Source: Bacteroidales bacterium
GTDB lineage: Bacteria; Bacteroidota; Bacteroidia; Bacteroidales; UBA1556
Reading direction: 5' to 3'
Assembly (NCBI GenBank): GCA_023146135.1
Contig: JAGLCR010000003.1
Span: 62,001-126,000 of the forward strand
DNA length: 64,000 bases
The notes under the pieces are model-generated. The model ran no database searches. It saw only the letters and a list, made by a program, of their open reading frames with translations, and had not been told where the DNA came from. Position numbers and translations under genes: made by a program. Of this stretch, positions 1 through 10,794 are shown in pieces; position 1 is the first letter of the stretch, and every line of letters starts with the position of its first letter.

Positions 1-356
1 CTGAAATAAGCATTACCCCAATAGGTGGGATTAGTATAACTCACTTTCCATACACCAGATTCTTTAGTAATGGCAACACGTAAACTGGCTGCAAAGCCTG
101 TCAAACCACCAACTTTTTGTACAGCAGAAGTTAAGTCAGCACTTCCAACAACGATTAACCAACGACTGCCATCTTTTGCTGGCTGATATTCTCCCAATAC
201 CTTAAAACCTTCTGATTTTAGATTGGTTTTTAATGTGGTACGAATTTCTGATAAAGATGCACTACTCTCGTAGCCCAAAATATATGGTTTCAAATTTGCA
301 GCTTCCCCTACTGCACTAAATGCTATAAAAAGCACGATAAATAATAAATTCTTCAT
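1..356 (-). CDS. Hypothetical secreted protein, partial (C-terminus beyond window edge)
   Basis: Reverse-strand open frame to the window edge; starts MKNLLFIVLFIAFSAVGEAANLKPYILGYESSASLSEIRTTLKTNLKSEGFKVLG with a signal peptide. Not in the ORF track because it is truncated. Confidence 0.7.
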   Translation of the reverse strand, partial: MKNLLFIVLFIAFSAVGEAANLKPYILGYESSASLSEIRTTLKTNLKSEGFKVLGEYQPAKDGSRWLIVVGSADLTSAVQKVGGLTGFAASLRVAITKESGVWKVSYTNPTYWGNAYF

Positions 357-527
357 TCTAATTGCCTTTAAATTAATAATATTACTACTGTTATATTTGT
401 AACACAAAAGTATTGTTTTTTTTATAACAACACCTAAAATCAGCAATTTATATTAATTATAGATAAATATGTTAAATACGTAATTATGAGAAATATATAA
501 AACTACTTTTGAACTGAAATTTTGGAG

Positions 528-1445
528 TTAAAAAATCGACAATTCTGTTTCGGTAGTAAAACGTTCCAAAAACTTCATTCCTTTCCATGAATTACCCTTT
601 GGGTTAAGCTTTGGACTCCAAACAACAATACTGTAATGGTTTGGATGAATAGCTACAATTCCACCACCTACACCACTTTTACCTGGCAAACCAACTTTAA
701 ATGAGAACTCCCCTGCTTCATCATAAAAACCACAAAGTTGCATAATGGCATTAATTCTTTTGGATTTACTAACACTTACAATACGTTTTTTAGTATTTGG
801 CGACACCCCATCATTAGCAAGATATAAAAATGTATGTGACAACTCTTTACATGTCATTTCAATGGAACATAGATTAAAATAAAAATCCAAAACATCATCG
901 ATCTTATTCTCAATATTACCAAAGGATTTCATCAAATTAATAACAGCAGCATTACGAAAGCCCATTGATTTTTCAGAGGCTACGACTATAGGATTAAAGT
1001 CAATGTGATTAAATCCCGATATCTCTCGTACAAATTCTAGAAGTTCTTCTTTTGGATTTTCTAAACGCGAGATTAGCACATCGCAAATAACCAAAGCTCC
1101 AGCATTTATTAAAGGATTTCGGGGAATGCCTTTATTATGCTCCAATAAAACCAATGAATTGAATGGTGTGCCAGAGGGCTCTACTCCTACCCGTTTCCAA
1201 AGCTTTTCATTTTCCAGTTTATAGGCCATCGTTAGCGACAATACTTTTGCAATGGATTGAATGGAGAACTTCTCATTGGAATCACCACAAGAAAAATCCT
1301 CACCATTAATTTTAGTAAGGTGCACACCAAATTTATCAGGATCCACATTTCCTAATTCAGGAATATAGCTTGCTACCTTGCCAGGATTATTATGCTCAGC
1401 AAGACTTTTATTAATTCTTGTAAATACTTCTTTATACTTAAACAT
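528..1445 (-). CDS. glsA: Glutaminase
   Basis: 305 aa; serine-dependent glutaminase features such as YIPELGNVDPDKFGV, FSIQSIAKVLSL, NPLINAGAL, GLPGKSGVGGGI. Confidence 0.95.
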   Translation of the reverse strand: MFKYKEVFTRINKSLAEHNNPGKVASYIPELGNVDPDKFGVHLTKINGEDFSCGDSNEKFSIQSIAKVLSLTMAYKLENEKLWKRVGVEPSGTPFNSLVLLEHNKGIPRNPLINAGALVICDVLISRLENPKEELLEFVREISGFNHIDFNPIVVASEKSMGFRNAAVINLMKSFGNIENKIDDVLDFYFNLCSIEMTCKELSHTFLYLANDGVSPNTKKRIVSVSKSKRINAIMQLCGFYDEAGEFSFKVGLPGKSGVGGGIVAIHPNHYSIVVWSPKLNPKGNSWKGMKFLERFTTETELSIF

Positions 1446-1495
1446 CGTATTATAATATTAACCGTAATACCAAATCAACAATTCAAAATATTCAT

Positions 1496-3367
1496 CTATT
1501 CTGCCACAGCACCACCAGGATACAACTGTTTACGATATTTCACTGAAGGAGATTCCAAAAACTCTCCAATACCGTATTCGGCCCATCTTTTATCTACCAA
1601 ATCTGTGGTTTCTTGATTCATCGTAACAATATTTGGCCAGTCACGTTGAAAATTATCATCAGCCAATGTTTTACGCAAAGCATCCATTACTAATGTAGGA
1701 TAGGGCTTTCCTTCAACATCATATTGATAAAAACAATCGCGGGAAGGGTCCACATTATTAGCCACACGCCAAACCACATCAGCATAATCAGCAGCCACAG
1801 ACACTTCTTCAATAAATATTAAAAATTTAATATCTTTAATCAATCCTTGCTCAATAATCTGCTTGCTAATGTTCCGAGCTACATTTTTTTCCTTTTTCAA
1901 TCGAATTAATAAAAAAGAATAACCCGCCTGTATCAAATCATCATGCAGCTCTGTAACTTGGGGTATAGCCAATATTTTTTCTTTTTCAACAAGCGGTTTG
2001 CCATTCCACTTTTCAGGTTTTCGTGTAGCATCCCAACCCATTTTTCCTCCTTCGGCAAAACGCTCACTGGCATGATCAAGCACGTCCATTGGGCCTCGAT
2101 TAAAAAGCACATCCTTAATAGGATCAGTATAATCAGTGATTTCTTGAAACACTTGTTTATAATCTGTCAGTCTCACTTCTTCATCGAATATAAAAAGAAG
2201 CTTATTAAACATCATTTGACCTGCTCCCCATAGTGCACTCATAACTTTAGCAGCTTGTCCAGGAAAGCTTTTTCTTATACTTGCAAGCACTATATTATGG
2301 AATACTCCTTCAGGTGGCATATGCATGTCAGCCATTTCAGGAACCATAGTCAACTTAATGGGCGCTAAAAACATACGCTCCGTTGCCAATCCTATGAATG
2401 CATCTTCTTGAGGTGGTGTTCCCACAATAGTTGCTGGATAAACCGCCTGTTTTCGATGGGTGATTTTCGTTATATGAAAATCAGGATATAAGTCGGCCAA
2501 GGAATAATAACCAGTATGATCACCAAAAGGTCCTTCAGTGCGTAAACCTTCTTGTGGATCAACATAACCCTCCAATACAAAATCTACATCTTCAGGCACA
2601 TATATATCATTACTTAAACATTTAACCAATCGAACTTGTTTCTTTCGAAGAAAACCCGCCAACATATACTCATCCACATTCTCAGGCAATGGTGCTGTTG
2701 CCGCATAGGTGTATGCTGGATCACCTCCCAATGTAACCGTAACGGGCATTCGCTTTCCTGCTTTTTTATACTCATTATAATGTCCAGCACCACCTTTATG
2801 CATATGCCAATGCATTCCTGTTGTTTGCTTATCATATACTTGCATACGATACATACCCATATTATGCAAGCCTTCTTTTTCATTCAGAGTATGCACCACT
2901 GGAAATGTAATAAAAGGTCCTCCATCATGAGGCCATGTGGTAAGTACAGGGAGTTTACTTAAATCAACAATTGGCATTTCCACTTCCTGACAAGCTCCTT
3001 TTGATGATAGTCTTTTAGGCGCAAAACCAGCTATTTTCTTTAATTCAGGAAGTACTTTAAGCTTATCCATAAAGCTTTCTTTTGGCGAACTCAGCATCTC
3101 AAACATATCTTTTATCTGCTGACCCAAATCTTCCACATCATCTACATTTAAGGCCAACTCGATTCGTCGCTTACTTCCCATAGCATTCATGAGGATAGGA
3201 AAGTTGGTTCCTGTATTTTCAAACAAAAGAGCCTTTCCTCCTGCTTTAATTACTCGATCCGTTATTTCCGACACCTCTAATATAGGGTCTATCATTGTTG
3301 CTATACGTACCAATTCACCCTCTTTTTCAAGGCGTTGAATAAAGTCAATGCTATTTTTAAATGCCAT
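1496..3367 (-). CDS. UbiD family decarboxylase
   Basis: 623 aa; UbiD-like (GPFGDHTGYYS, PPQEDAFIG, hydrophobic core). Confidence 0.93.
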   Translation of the reverse strand: MAFKNSIDFIQRLEKEGELVRIATMIDPILEVSEITDRVIKAGGKALLFENTGTNFPILMNAMGSKRRIELALNVDDVEDLGQQIKDMFEMLSSPKESFMDKLKVLPELKKIAGFAPKRLSSKGACQEVEMPIVDLSKLPVLTTWPHDGGPFITFPVVHTLNEKEGLHNMGMYRMQVYDKQTTGMHWHMHKGGAGHYNEYKKAGKRMPVTVTLGGDPAYTYAATAPLPENVDEYMLAGFLRKKQVRLVKCLSNDIYVPEDVDFVLEGYVDPQEGLRTEGPFGDHTGYYSLADLYPDFHITKITHRKQAVYPATIVGTPPQEDAFIGLATERMFLAPIKLTMVPEMADMHMPPEGVFHNIVLASIRKSFPGQAAKVMSALWGAGQMMFNKLLFIFDEEVRLTDYKQVFQEITDYTDPIKDVLFNRGPMDVLDHASERFAEGGKMGWDATRKPEKWNGKPLVEKEKILAIPQVTELHDDLIQAGYSFLLIRLKKEKNVARNISKQIIEQGLIKDIKFLIFIEEVSVAADYADVVWRVANNVDPSRDCFYQYDVEGKPYPTLVMDALRKTLADDNFQRDWPNIVTMNQETTDLVDKRWAEYGIGEFLESPSVKYRKQLYPGGAVAE

Positions 3368-3631
3368 AATTGTTTACAATTTATTCCTTGGCTAAAATAC
3401 ATTTTTAATCTACACTAAGCAATTTGCTAGCATTCTATCTATTTCTAGATTATATCTTATTTTGATTCCCTATAATTAATCTAGTTGTTTTTTCTCTTCT
3501 ATTTTTTCAGCTAAAAAAGTAAAAAAAAGCTTGCGATAAAGAGAATTGACTAAAATAAGAAATAGCCATTTTATCAATTTCTATATTCAATATAAATTAT
3601 AAAGAATACTAAAGTCATTAGATATTTTTTC

Positions 3632-3639
3632 TAAATTTG
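3632..3639 (+). promoter_or_regulatory. Bacteroidetes -7 box TAAATTTG upstream of flavodoxin
   Basis: Matches TAnnTTTG; followed by inverted repeat CTAAAGTG-N8-CACTTTAG (3647-3670). Confidence 0.5.
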
Positions 3640-3709
3640 GCAATCGCTAAAGTGAACAAAAACACTTTAGTATAAGAATTTGATTATCAATATATAAAGT
3701 AAATAAATT

Positions 3710-4240
3710 ATGAAAAAAATTGGATTATTTTACTGGCCTAAAGGAGGTAATGTAGAAAAAGCAGCCACTGCCATCAAAGCGCGTTTTAATGACGCAGATA
3801 TAGATATGATTGATTTAGGTCAACTATCCACCGAAAAAGTTGCCCTTTATGATAATTTGATATTCGGTTGCTCCACTGTAGGTGCCGACCATTGGGAAGA
3901 TGCTACCGCAGACAACAAATGGTATGTGATGTTTCACGATTTGGAAGAAAAAAACATTGATTTTGGAAAGAAGAAAACCGCACTATTTGGTTTAGGCGAT
4001 CAAATAAACTATCCTCATCACTTTGTTGACGGCTTAGAGCGTATACACAGTTTTATTGCCAAACATAATGTAGAATTTGTTGGAGAATGGAAAGATGATG
4101 ATAGCTATGATTTTAAAGACTCAGCCGCACTTCATGGAGATTACTTCCGTGGGTTACCTTTAGATTTAGATCATCAAGAAGACCTTTTAGATACCCGTGT
4201 TGATGCCTGGACTAAAGCAATTAACAAAGAATTTAAATAG
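3710..4240 (+). CDS. Flavodoxin
   Basis: 176 aa; N-terminal MKKIGLFYWPKGGNVEKAA and FGLGDQINYPHHFVDG typical of long-chain flavodoxins. Confidence 0.93.
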   Translation: MKKIGLFYWPKGGNVEKAATAIKARFNDADIDMIDLGQLSTEKVALYDNLIFGCSTVGADHWEDATADNKWYVMFHDLEEKNIDFGKKKTALFGLGDQINYPHHFVDGLERIHSFIAKHNVEFVGEWKDDDSYDFKDSAALHGDYFRGLPLDLDHQEDLLDTRVDAWTKAINKEFK

Positions 4241-4264
4241 GAATATCTCGAAAATAATATTATT

Positions 4265-4293
4265 AAAAGCTCCCTTTTTGGGGGCTTTTTTTC
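4265..4293 (+). terminator. Intrinsic terminator after flavodoxin
   Basis: AAAAGCTCCC-TTTTT-GGGGGCTTTTTTT hairpin and T tract. Confidence 0.75.
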
Positions 4294-4341
4294 GTACAAA
4301 CAGCAATAATTAATCAACAAAATTCCTATTCCTATTATTCG

Positions 4342-4349
4342 TATTTTTG
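4342..4349 (+). promoter_or_regulatory. Bacteroidetes -7 box TATTTTTG upstream of der
   Basis: TAnnTTTG match about 24 nt upstream of the ATG. Confidence 0.5.
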
Positions 4350-4372
4350 CAAACTATTTAAAATAGAACATT

Positions 4373-5680
4373 ATGAGTAATATAGTAGCAATTGTAGGAC
4401 GTCCAAATGTAGGTAAATCTACTCTTTTCAATCGTTTAATTAAAAATCGTCAAGCTATTGTTGAGGAAACAAGCGGCGTTACACGAGATCGACATTATGG
4501 CAAGTCTGATTGGAATGGCAAGGAATTCTCAGTAATAGATACAGGAGGCTATGTAGTAGGTTCTGAAGATATCTTCGAAGGAGAAATACGTAAACAAGTG
4601 GATCTAGCCATTGACGAAGCCGATTTTATCATATTTATGGTGGAAGTAAAAACGGGTTTATCACCTCTTGATGAGGAGGTTGCTGATATTTTACGGAAAC
4701 AAAAAAAACCTATTTTTTTAGTTGCTAATAAAGTTGATAACGCTCAGCGAACACACGATATTCATGAGTTTCATGGCTTAGGTCTTGGAGAAGTGTATGG
4801 CATTTCAGCAATGAATGGTGGCGGCACCGGTGAATTACTCGACGAATTAGTATTAAAGTTCAAAGATGACGAGGATGATTTTACAGATAATGATCTTCCA
4901 AAAATTGCTGTAGTGGGTCGACCAAACGTTGGGAAATCTTCCTTAGTAAATGCATTACTGGGCCAAGAACGTAATATAGTAACTCCATTGGCTGGAACTA
5001 CACGCGACTCTCTATACACTAGATTTCAAGGCTTTGGATTTGATTTTGAATTGGTAGATACTGCTGGAATTCGTAAAAAAGCTAAGGTACATGAAAATAT
5101 TGAGTACTACTCTACCCTACGTTCCATACGCTCCATTGAGAAAAGTGATGTTATCATGCTTATGCTTGATGCTGAAAATGGGTTCGAATCTCAGGATATG
5201 AGCATCTTTCAAATAGCACAAAGAAATCATAAGGGAATTGTTATTCTGGTAAACAAATGGGACTTGATTGAAAAGGACCATACTACTACCAAGAAATACG
5301 AGGAACATATTCGTAACCGTATTGCACCTTTCAGCGATGTGCCTATTATGTTTATTTCTGTTTTGAATAAGCAACGTCTTATCAAAGCATTACAACTGGC
5401 AATTGATGTGCATGAACGTCGTACAACAAAAATCACTACTTCCAAGCTTAATAAAATTATGCTTGAAGAAATTGAAAACTACCCGCCACCAGCTTGGAAA
5501 GGCAAATACATTCAAATAAAATATGTAACTCAATTGCCGATTCATTATCCCGCTTTTGTGTTTTTCTGTAATCTACCACAGTACATACGTGATACTTATA
5601 AACGATTTATAGAAAACAAACTAAGAGAGCATATAGACCTAACTGGAGTTCCGATTGAGGTTTTCTTCCGTAAAAAATAA
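4373..5680 (+). CDS. der: Ribosome biogenesis GTPase Der (EngA)
   Basis: Two GTPase domains ([14 protein letters not shown] and [15 protein letters not shown]) plus C-terminal KH-like domain. Confidence 0.98.
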   Translation: MSNIVAIVGRPNVGKSTLFNRLIKNRQAIVEETSGVTRDRHYGKSDWNGKEFSVIDTGGYVVGSEDIFEGEIRKQVDLAIDEADFIIFMVEVKTGLSPLDEEVADILRKQKKPIFLVANKVDNAQRTHDIHEFHGLGLGEVYGISAMNGGGTGELLDELVLKFKDDEDDFTDNDLPKIAVVGRPNVGKSSLVNALLGQERNIVTPLAGTTRDSLYTRFQGFGFDFELVDTAGIRKKAKVHENIEYYSTLRSIRSIEKSDVIMLMLDAENGFESQDMSIFQIAQRNHKGIVILVNKWDLIEKDHTTTKKYEEHIRNRIAPFSDVPIMFISVLNKQRLIKALQLAIDVHERRTTKITTSKLNKIMLEEIENYPPPAWKGKYIQIKYVTQLPIHYPAFVFFCNLPQYIRDTYKRFIENKLREHIDLTGVPIEVFFRKK

Positions 5681-5688
5681 GACTGCAA

Positions 5689-6060
5689 ATGGGCGTTAGA
5701 GTTGATAAATGGATTTGGGCTGTACGAATATTCAAATCGCGATCACAGGCTACCGAAGCTTGTAAAAGCGGAAAAGTGAGTATTGACGGCATGGCTCTGA
5801 AACCCTCTCGTATTATTGATATTGGTAACATTATTGATGTTAGAAAAGAGCAAATTAATCTGTCACTGGAGGTTGTCGACCTACTCGAAAAGCGTGTAGG
5901 TGCGAAATTGGTAGAAAATTTCATGAAGAACTTAACTCCAGACGAGGAGTATAACAAAATAGACCTCCTAAAGCATAAGAGTTTCGAATTTCGTAATAAA
6001 GGAATGGGACGTCCCACAAAAAAAGAACGCAGAGAGATTAATATATTCAAAGATAAATAA
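5689..6060 (+). CDS. S4 domain RNA-binding protein (HslR-like)
   Basis: MGVRVDKWIWAVRIFKSRSQATEACKSGKVSIDG is a canonical S4 domain. Confidence 0.92.
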   Translation: MGVRVDKWIWAVRIFKSRSQATEACKSGKVSIDGMALKPSRIIDIGNIIDVRKEQINLSLEVVDLLEKRVGAKLVENFMKNLTPDEEYNKIDLLKHKSFEFRNKGMGRPTKKERREINIFKDK

Positions 6061-7109
6061 TGAAGAAAGTATTTTATTTAACCCTGATTTTTAGCATCAG
6101 TTTTACCAATATTTTTGCTCAAGAAACAGACATAAACTGCCGTAAAAACCTATTAGTAGTAAGTTATAATGTGGAGAATTTATTTGATACTATTGACGAT
6201 CCACACAAAGTAGACAACGAGTTTTTACCGACAAGTAAAAAGAAATGGACTACTTCTCGTTATAATGAAAAGCTCAGCCACTTAACTAAGGTTATATCAT
6301 CTGTTGATTCAACTAAACTACCTGGATTATTATCATTAGTTGAAGTGGAAAATCAATTGGTATTGGAGGACTTGATTAAAGAAAAAAGTTTACAAAAAGC
6401 ACGATATGAAATCATACATCACGAGAGTCCTGACCGACGAGGAATTGATGTGGCACTTTTATATAATTCAAAACTATTTAAGCTAATTAATAAACAGTTT
6501 TATAAAGTTGAATTGTCAAACGATAACTATTTCAAAACTCGCGAAATACTATATGCAAAGCTTGTATTCAAGAAAACCAAAGACACTCTTCATATATTTG
6601 TAAATCACTGGCCATCGCGTCGAGGAGGGCAAGAAAAGTCAGAACATAAGCGTATGCGAGCCGCTGAGGTATTAAAAGGTATTACCGATTCTTTATTCAT
6701 GGCTGATGGCAATCCAAGGATTTTAATAATGGGTGATTTCAATGATGAACCTACTGATAAAAGCATCATTGAGACACTCAATGTAAAAGCTATAAATAAC
6801 GTGTCAAACAGTAACTTATACAATTTATCCTTAAACAAACATCTTCAAAAAATTGGCTCCTACTACTATTGGAAAACTAAGGAGTGGAATATGATTGATC
6901 AGATAATTGTGAGTGGACAGGTACTAAATTCTAAAAAAGGATTACAAGTTAAAAGTACTGACATTGAAATTCTTCGACATGATTTCTTTTTATATACCAA
7001 TAAGAACGGTGTTAAATCACCAGCAAAAACCTATGGAGGAAAAAAATACTATGGAGGATATAGCGATCACCTTCCTATTTACTTTTATCTATACTATAAA
7101 TGCAAATAA
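6060..7109 (+). CDS. Endonuclease/exonuclease/phosphatase family protein, secreted
   Basis: Signal peptide; SYNVENLFDTIDD, VNHWPSRRGG, ILIMGDFNDEP, YSDHLPIYF motifs. Confidence 0.9.
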   Translation: MKKVFYLTLIFSISFTNIFAQETDINCRKNLLVVSYNVENLFDTIDDPHKVDNEFLPTSKKKWTTSRYNEKLSHLTKVISSVDSTKLPGLLSLVEVENQLVLEDLIKEKSLQKARYEIIHHESPDRRGIDVALLYNSKLFKLINKQFYKVELSNDNYFKTREILYAKLVFKKTKDTLHIFVNHWPSRRGGQEKSEHKRMRAAEVLKGITDSLFMADGNPRILIMGDFNDEPTDKSIIETLNVKAINNVSNSNLYNLSLNKHLQKIGSYYYWKTKEWNMIDQIIVSGQVLNSKKGLQVKSTDIEILRHDFFLYTNKNGVKSPAKTYGGKKYYGGYSDHLPIYFYLYYKCK

Positions 7110-7128
7110 TACAATTCGCAGCAAAACA

Positions 7129-7169
7129 AAAAAAAAGGCTTCAAATCAATGATTTGAAGCCTTTTTTTT
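7129..7169. terminator. Bidirectional intrinsic terminator
   Basis: A-tract GGCTTCAAATCA-A-TGATTTGAAGCC T-tract between convergent genes. Confidence 0.88.
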
Positions 7170-7185
7170 ATAAAATATATTCTTC

Positions 7186-7632
7186 CTAGTATTCAATCTC
7201 TTTTAACTTAATCCCTTTATCATCAAAGAACACCCATAAACCTTGCCGCTTTCCATCCTTAAATAAGCCCTCATAACGTTTCTGCCCATTTGGAAACCAC
7301 ACAGTCCATAAGCCATTCTCAATACCATCAATATAATTACCTGTTGACAACTTTCGGCCTTGGTCATCCCATGCATTCCATTCTCCATTTCTAACGCCTC
7401 CTGAGATATTACCTTGCATCTGAAGTTGCGAATTTTTATAGAAATGAGAAACAAGAATCACACTATCATTGCCTTCTGGATACTCCCACACCACACGTTC
7501 TGTAATGCTATCATCATAATAAAATATTACTTCTCTATACAAAGCATCTTCGTCTTGCTTTTGCTTATTGACACCGCAAGAAACTGCTAAAAGTAGTAGT
7601 AAAAGAATAGAATATAAAGAAAGGTTTTTCAT
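7186..7632 (-). CDS. MORN-repeat lipoprotein (YwqK-like)
   Basis: Lipobox LLLLAVSCG and MORN-type repeats GEWNAWDDQGRKLSTGNYIDGIENGLWTVWFPNGQKRYEG. Confidence 0.8.
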   Translation of the reverse strand: MKNLSLYSILLLLLLAVSCGVNKQKQDEDALYREVIFYYDDSITERVVWEYPEGNDSVILVSHFYKNSQLQMQGNISGGVRNGEWNAWDDQGRKLSTGNYIDGIENGLWTVWFPNGQKRYEGLFKDGKRQGLWVFFDDKGIKLKEIEY

Positions 7633-7639
7633 CTATTTC

Positions 7640-8308
7640 TTATTGATGCTTTGTTTCAAACTCGTACTTCGCATTCAAACGACTAATTACCTCATCGGTA
7701 ACATCCAAGGAGGGATCGCCCGAAAGAACACCATTAAGAGTTTGTTTTTGCATAATAAAGGTATAACCCTTCTCAACTCTATATATCTCGATAAATTCTG
7801 CGACAGTAGTATTTATCTGCGTATTTAACAGTTGCTTTTCAGTCATTAGCTTATCTGTCAGATTCTGTTCTAATGTTGCCAAATCTTGCTGTTGCTTTGT
7901 CAAACTGGCTTCAGTATCCTGCTGCTGTTTTAATGTCAACAAACCAGCTTTACCTTGTCGCATATACTCTTCATATTCTTTTTGTAGTTTTTTAGACTTC
8001 GACTCTAAACGATAACGCATTGACTGCTCCATCTTTACCATACGATCGTTACCATCAGTAAAAAACTTATAACGTGTAACAAGACTATCAGTGTCAATAA
8101 AAACAATTTTTAACTCACCATTAAATGTAGAAACTTTCTTACTATTCTCTGTTTTATCTACTGAAACTTCAGGGGTAGAAACCTCTGTATTCATTGAATC
8201 GTTTGCCTCTACTGTTCCACTATTATTAGGTTGATTACAACTTACCATTGCTACAGATAGCATAAATGTAGCAATCATCATTTTAAGGTTTTTACCTTTA
8301 TTTATCAT
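7640..8308 (-). CDS. OmpH (Skp) family outer membrane chaperone-like lipoprotein
   Basis: Signal/lipobox SVAMVSC; coiled-coil EYEEYMRQGKAGLLTLKQQQDTEASLTKQQQDL; IVFIDTDSL...YKF typical of OmpH. Confidence 0.85.
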   Translation of the reverse strand: MINKGKNLKMMIATFMLSVAMVSCNQPNNSGTVEANDSMNTEVSTPEVSVDKTENSKKVSTFNGELKIVFIDTDSLVTRYKFFTDGNDRMVKMEQSMRYRLESKSKKLQKEYEEYMRQGKAGLLTLKQQQDTEASLTKQQQDLATLEQNLTDKLMTEKQLLNTQINTTVAEFIEIYRVEKGYTFIMQKQTLNGVLSGDPSLDVTDEVISRLNAKYEFETKHQ

Positions 8309-8360
8309 AACTTTAATACTTATATTATTTGAATTCTATTTTTTACTTGGCAAAGATAAA

Positions 8361-8401
8361 AAAAGAAGGAAGGTAATTGCCTTTACCTTCCTTTTTTATT
8401 T
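8361..8401. terminator. Intrinsic terminator
   Basis: AAGGAAGGTAA-TTGCC-TTTACCTTCCTT flanked by A and T tracts. Confidence 0.8.
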
Positions 8402-10600
8402 TTAGTTTCCTACTTCTGATAAGTATTTAATTCTCACCAGTCTAATTTCTAGCTCCTCGTATTCATCATTATCCAATGCATCATATGCCTCTTCCAGGGA
8501 ATCCGTTTCGGCCTCATCATTAAAGTAATCCATTATATCTTCAACATGATATTCATCCACTACAGTATTAATATAATAGTTAATATCGAGCCGAGTACCT
8601 GAATATACAATTCGTTCTATTTCTGTCAATAATTCATTCAACTCAAGCCCTTTCGCCTTGGCAACATCATCAAGAGAGAGCTTACGATCAATACTTTGAA
8701 TAATATAAACCTTCGATATAGATTTGTTTGGAACCGACTTCACCACCATATCCTCGGGGCGAATGATATCAAACTCTTTAACATAATCTTTAATCAATTT
8801 CACAAAAGGCTCACCATACTTCTTCGCCTTTCCAACACCTACGCCTGTAACGCGAGGCAGTTCATCCATACTAATGGGAAACTGAATACACATATCCTCC
8901 AAAGAAGGGTCTTGAAAAATAGCAAATGGTGGTATTTTCTCATGCTTAGATATATCTTTACGTAATTCCTTCAGCATTTTGAAAAGCCTAGCCTCTCCAG
9001 CCATTCCAGCTTTTTGGTTTAGTACAACACTAGGTTTATCAATATCATCATAATCATGATCCTTTGCAATCATAACCTTATAAGGCTTCGCAATATATTC
9101 CGCAGCCTTTGGATTCAGTTTCAACACACCATACAGCTCAATATCTTTTTGAATTAGCAATTGAATTAAGGTTTGGCGAACTACTCCCATCCAGTATTTA
9201 TGATCATGCTCTCGACCTTTTCCAAATACATCCAACAGGTGATGCTTCACCGTTTTAACATTTGTATTTTCTACACCTTCAATTACTTGACAAATATGCT
9301 TTGCCTTAAACAACTCCTTTGTGACTTTGATTGTTTCAAGCACTAAGACGATGTCATTAGTAACTTCATACAGTTCCTTAGGATTATTACAATTATCACA
9401 ATTATGACAATTATCTTGTGTATAAACCTCTCCGAAATAATAAAGTACTTGCTTACGTCGACAAATTGAAGACTCCGCATAGGAAACCGTCTCAAGTAGT
9501 AGTTGTTTAGATATCTCCTGCTCAGCGACAGGTTTCCCCTTGGCAAATTTTTCTAATTTTTGAATATCATCATAGCTGTAGAAGGTAATACATTTACCCT
9601 CACCTCCATCACGACCACCACGGCCCGTTTCTTGGTAATATGACTCCAAGCTCTTTGGAATATCATGATGCACTACAAAACGAACATCAGGCTTATCAAT
9701 CCCCATTCCGAAAGCAATCGTTGCCACTATGACATCCACATCTTCCATCAAAAAACGGTCTTGGTTGTTTACACGAGTGGCCGAATCCAAACCTGCATGA
9801 TATGGCAATGCTTTTACTCCGTTAACTTGCAAACTTTCTGCTATTTCCTCTACTTTTTTTCTACTCAAACAATATACAATTCCTGATTTTCCATCATTTT
9901 CTTTTATAAAATGAATCAAATCACGAATTACATTCTTAGTTTTAGGTCGTACTTCATAGTAAAGGTTAGGCCGATTAAAGGAGGCCTTAAAAACTTTTGC
10001 GTCCAACATATTCAGATTTTTCTGAATATCATTTTGCACTTTGGGTGTAGCTGTAGCTGTTAGAGCAATCACTGGCACACTATCGGCAATTTCGTTTATA
10101 ATAGGCCTTAACTTTCTATACTCGGGCCTAAAATCGTGTCCCCATTCAGAAATACAATGCGCCTCATCTATGGCGAAAAATGAAATCTGTATTCTTTGAA
10201 AAAATTCTACATTATCTTCTTTTGTCAAACTCTCTGGAGCGACATATAACAGTTTCGTTTTACCCGACAGCAAGTCCTCTTTAACCATATCCATCTCACC
10301 ACGAGTCAATGATGAGTTCATTACATGGGCAATTCCCGATTCCGAAGCAAATGCTCTAATAGCATCTACTTGATTTTTCATCAAGGCAATAAGTGGTGAA
10401 ACTATGATTGCCGTACCTTCATACATCATCGCAGGAAGTTGATAACATAAGGACTTACCTCCTCCCGTAGGCATAATAACAAAAGCATCATTCCCTGCAA
10501 GGACAGTTTCTATAATTGCTTCTTGATGTCCTTTAAAACCATTAAATCCGAAAAAGTTCTTTAATACTTCCCTTAAGGTTTGATCTGTTTTAACAGCCAT
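8402..10600 (-). CDS. recQ: ATP-dependent DNA helicase RecQ
   Basis: 732 aa; [42 protein letters not shown] zinc motif and HRDC region. Confidence 0.97.
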   Translation of the reverse strand: MAVKTDQTLREVLKNFFGFNGFKGHQEAIIETVLAGNDAFVIMPTGGGKSLCYQLPAMMYEGTAIIVSPLIALMKNQVDAIRAFASESGIAHVMNSSLTRGEMDMVKEDLLSGKTKLLYVAPESLTKEDNVEFFQRIQISFFAIDEAHCISEWGHDFRPEYRKLRPIINEIADSVPVIALTATATPKVQNDIQKNLNMLDAKVFKASFNRPNLYYEVRPKTKNVIRDLIHFIKENDGKSGIVYCLSRKKVEEIAESLQVNGVKALPYHAGLDSATRVNNQDRFLMEDVDVIVATIAFGMGIDKPDVRFVVHHDIPKSLESYYQETGRGGRDGGEGKCITFYSYDDIQKLEKFAKGKPVAEQEISKQLLLETVSYAESSICRRKQVLYYFGEVYTQDNCHNCDNCNNPKELYEVTNDIVLVLETIKVTKELFKAKHICQVIEGVENTNVKTVKHHLLDVFGKGREHDHKYWMGVVRQTLIQLLIQKDIELYGVLKLNPKAAEYIAKPYKVMIAKDHDYDDIDKPSVVLNQKAGMAGEARLFKMLKELRKDISKHEKIPPFAIFQDPSLEDMCIQFPISMDELPRVTGVGVGKAKKYGEPFVKLIKDYVKEFDIIRPEDMVVKSVPNKSISKVYIIQSIDRKLSLDDVAKAKGLELNELLTEIERIVYSGTRLDINYYINTVVDEYHVEDIMDYFNDEAETDSLEEAYDALDNDEYEELEIRLVRIKYLSEVGN

Positions 10601-10765
10601 AATGTTGCTTCTTTCTTTAAATACTTATAACCACATAATTGAAGTATAAAATTAACAAAAAAATCCCATATGTTCGACAAATAATTTGTTTTTTTATCTT
10701 TTCATTATAATTACTTACAAATAATAAAATTAGCACTATGATTTTCTACACTAATTATTTATTTC

Positions 10766-10773
10766 TATTTTTG
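10766..10773 (+). promoter_or_regulatory. Bacteroidetes -7 box TATTTTTG upstream of kdsD
   Basis: TAnnTTTG match 22 nt upstream of the ATG. Confidence 0.45.
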
Positions 10774-10794
10774 CAAGCATACAAAAAGTAAAGC

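Noticed and set aside
1392-1616. Short ORF-track entries antisense to or overlapping strong genes (e.g. 1392-1616+, 1943-2233+, 2614-2883-, 2636-2962+, 4771-5019-, 5117-5374-, 5607-6050-, 10809-11345-, 41856-42239-, 48821-49249-, 49828-50208-)
   Set aside because: They lie opposite or out of frame with confidently identified genes, lack recognisable domains and have low-complexity, codon-shadow-like translations.
7203-7454. 83-aa minus ORF overlapping the MORN lipoprotein
   Set aside because: Alternate frame of the repeat-rich MORN gene; no independent evidence.
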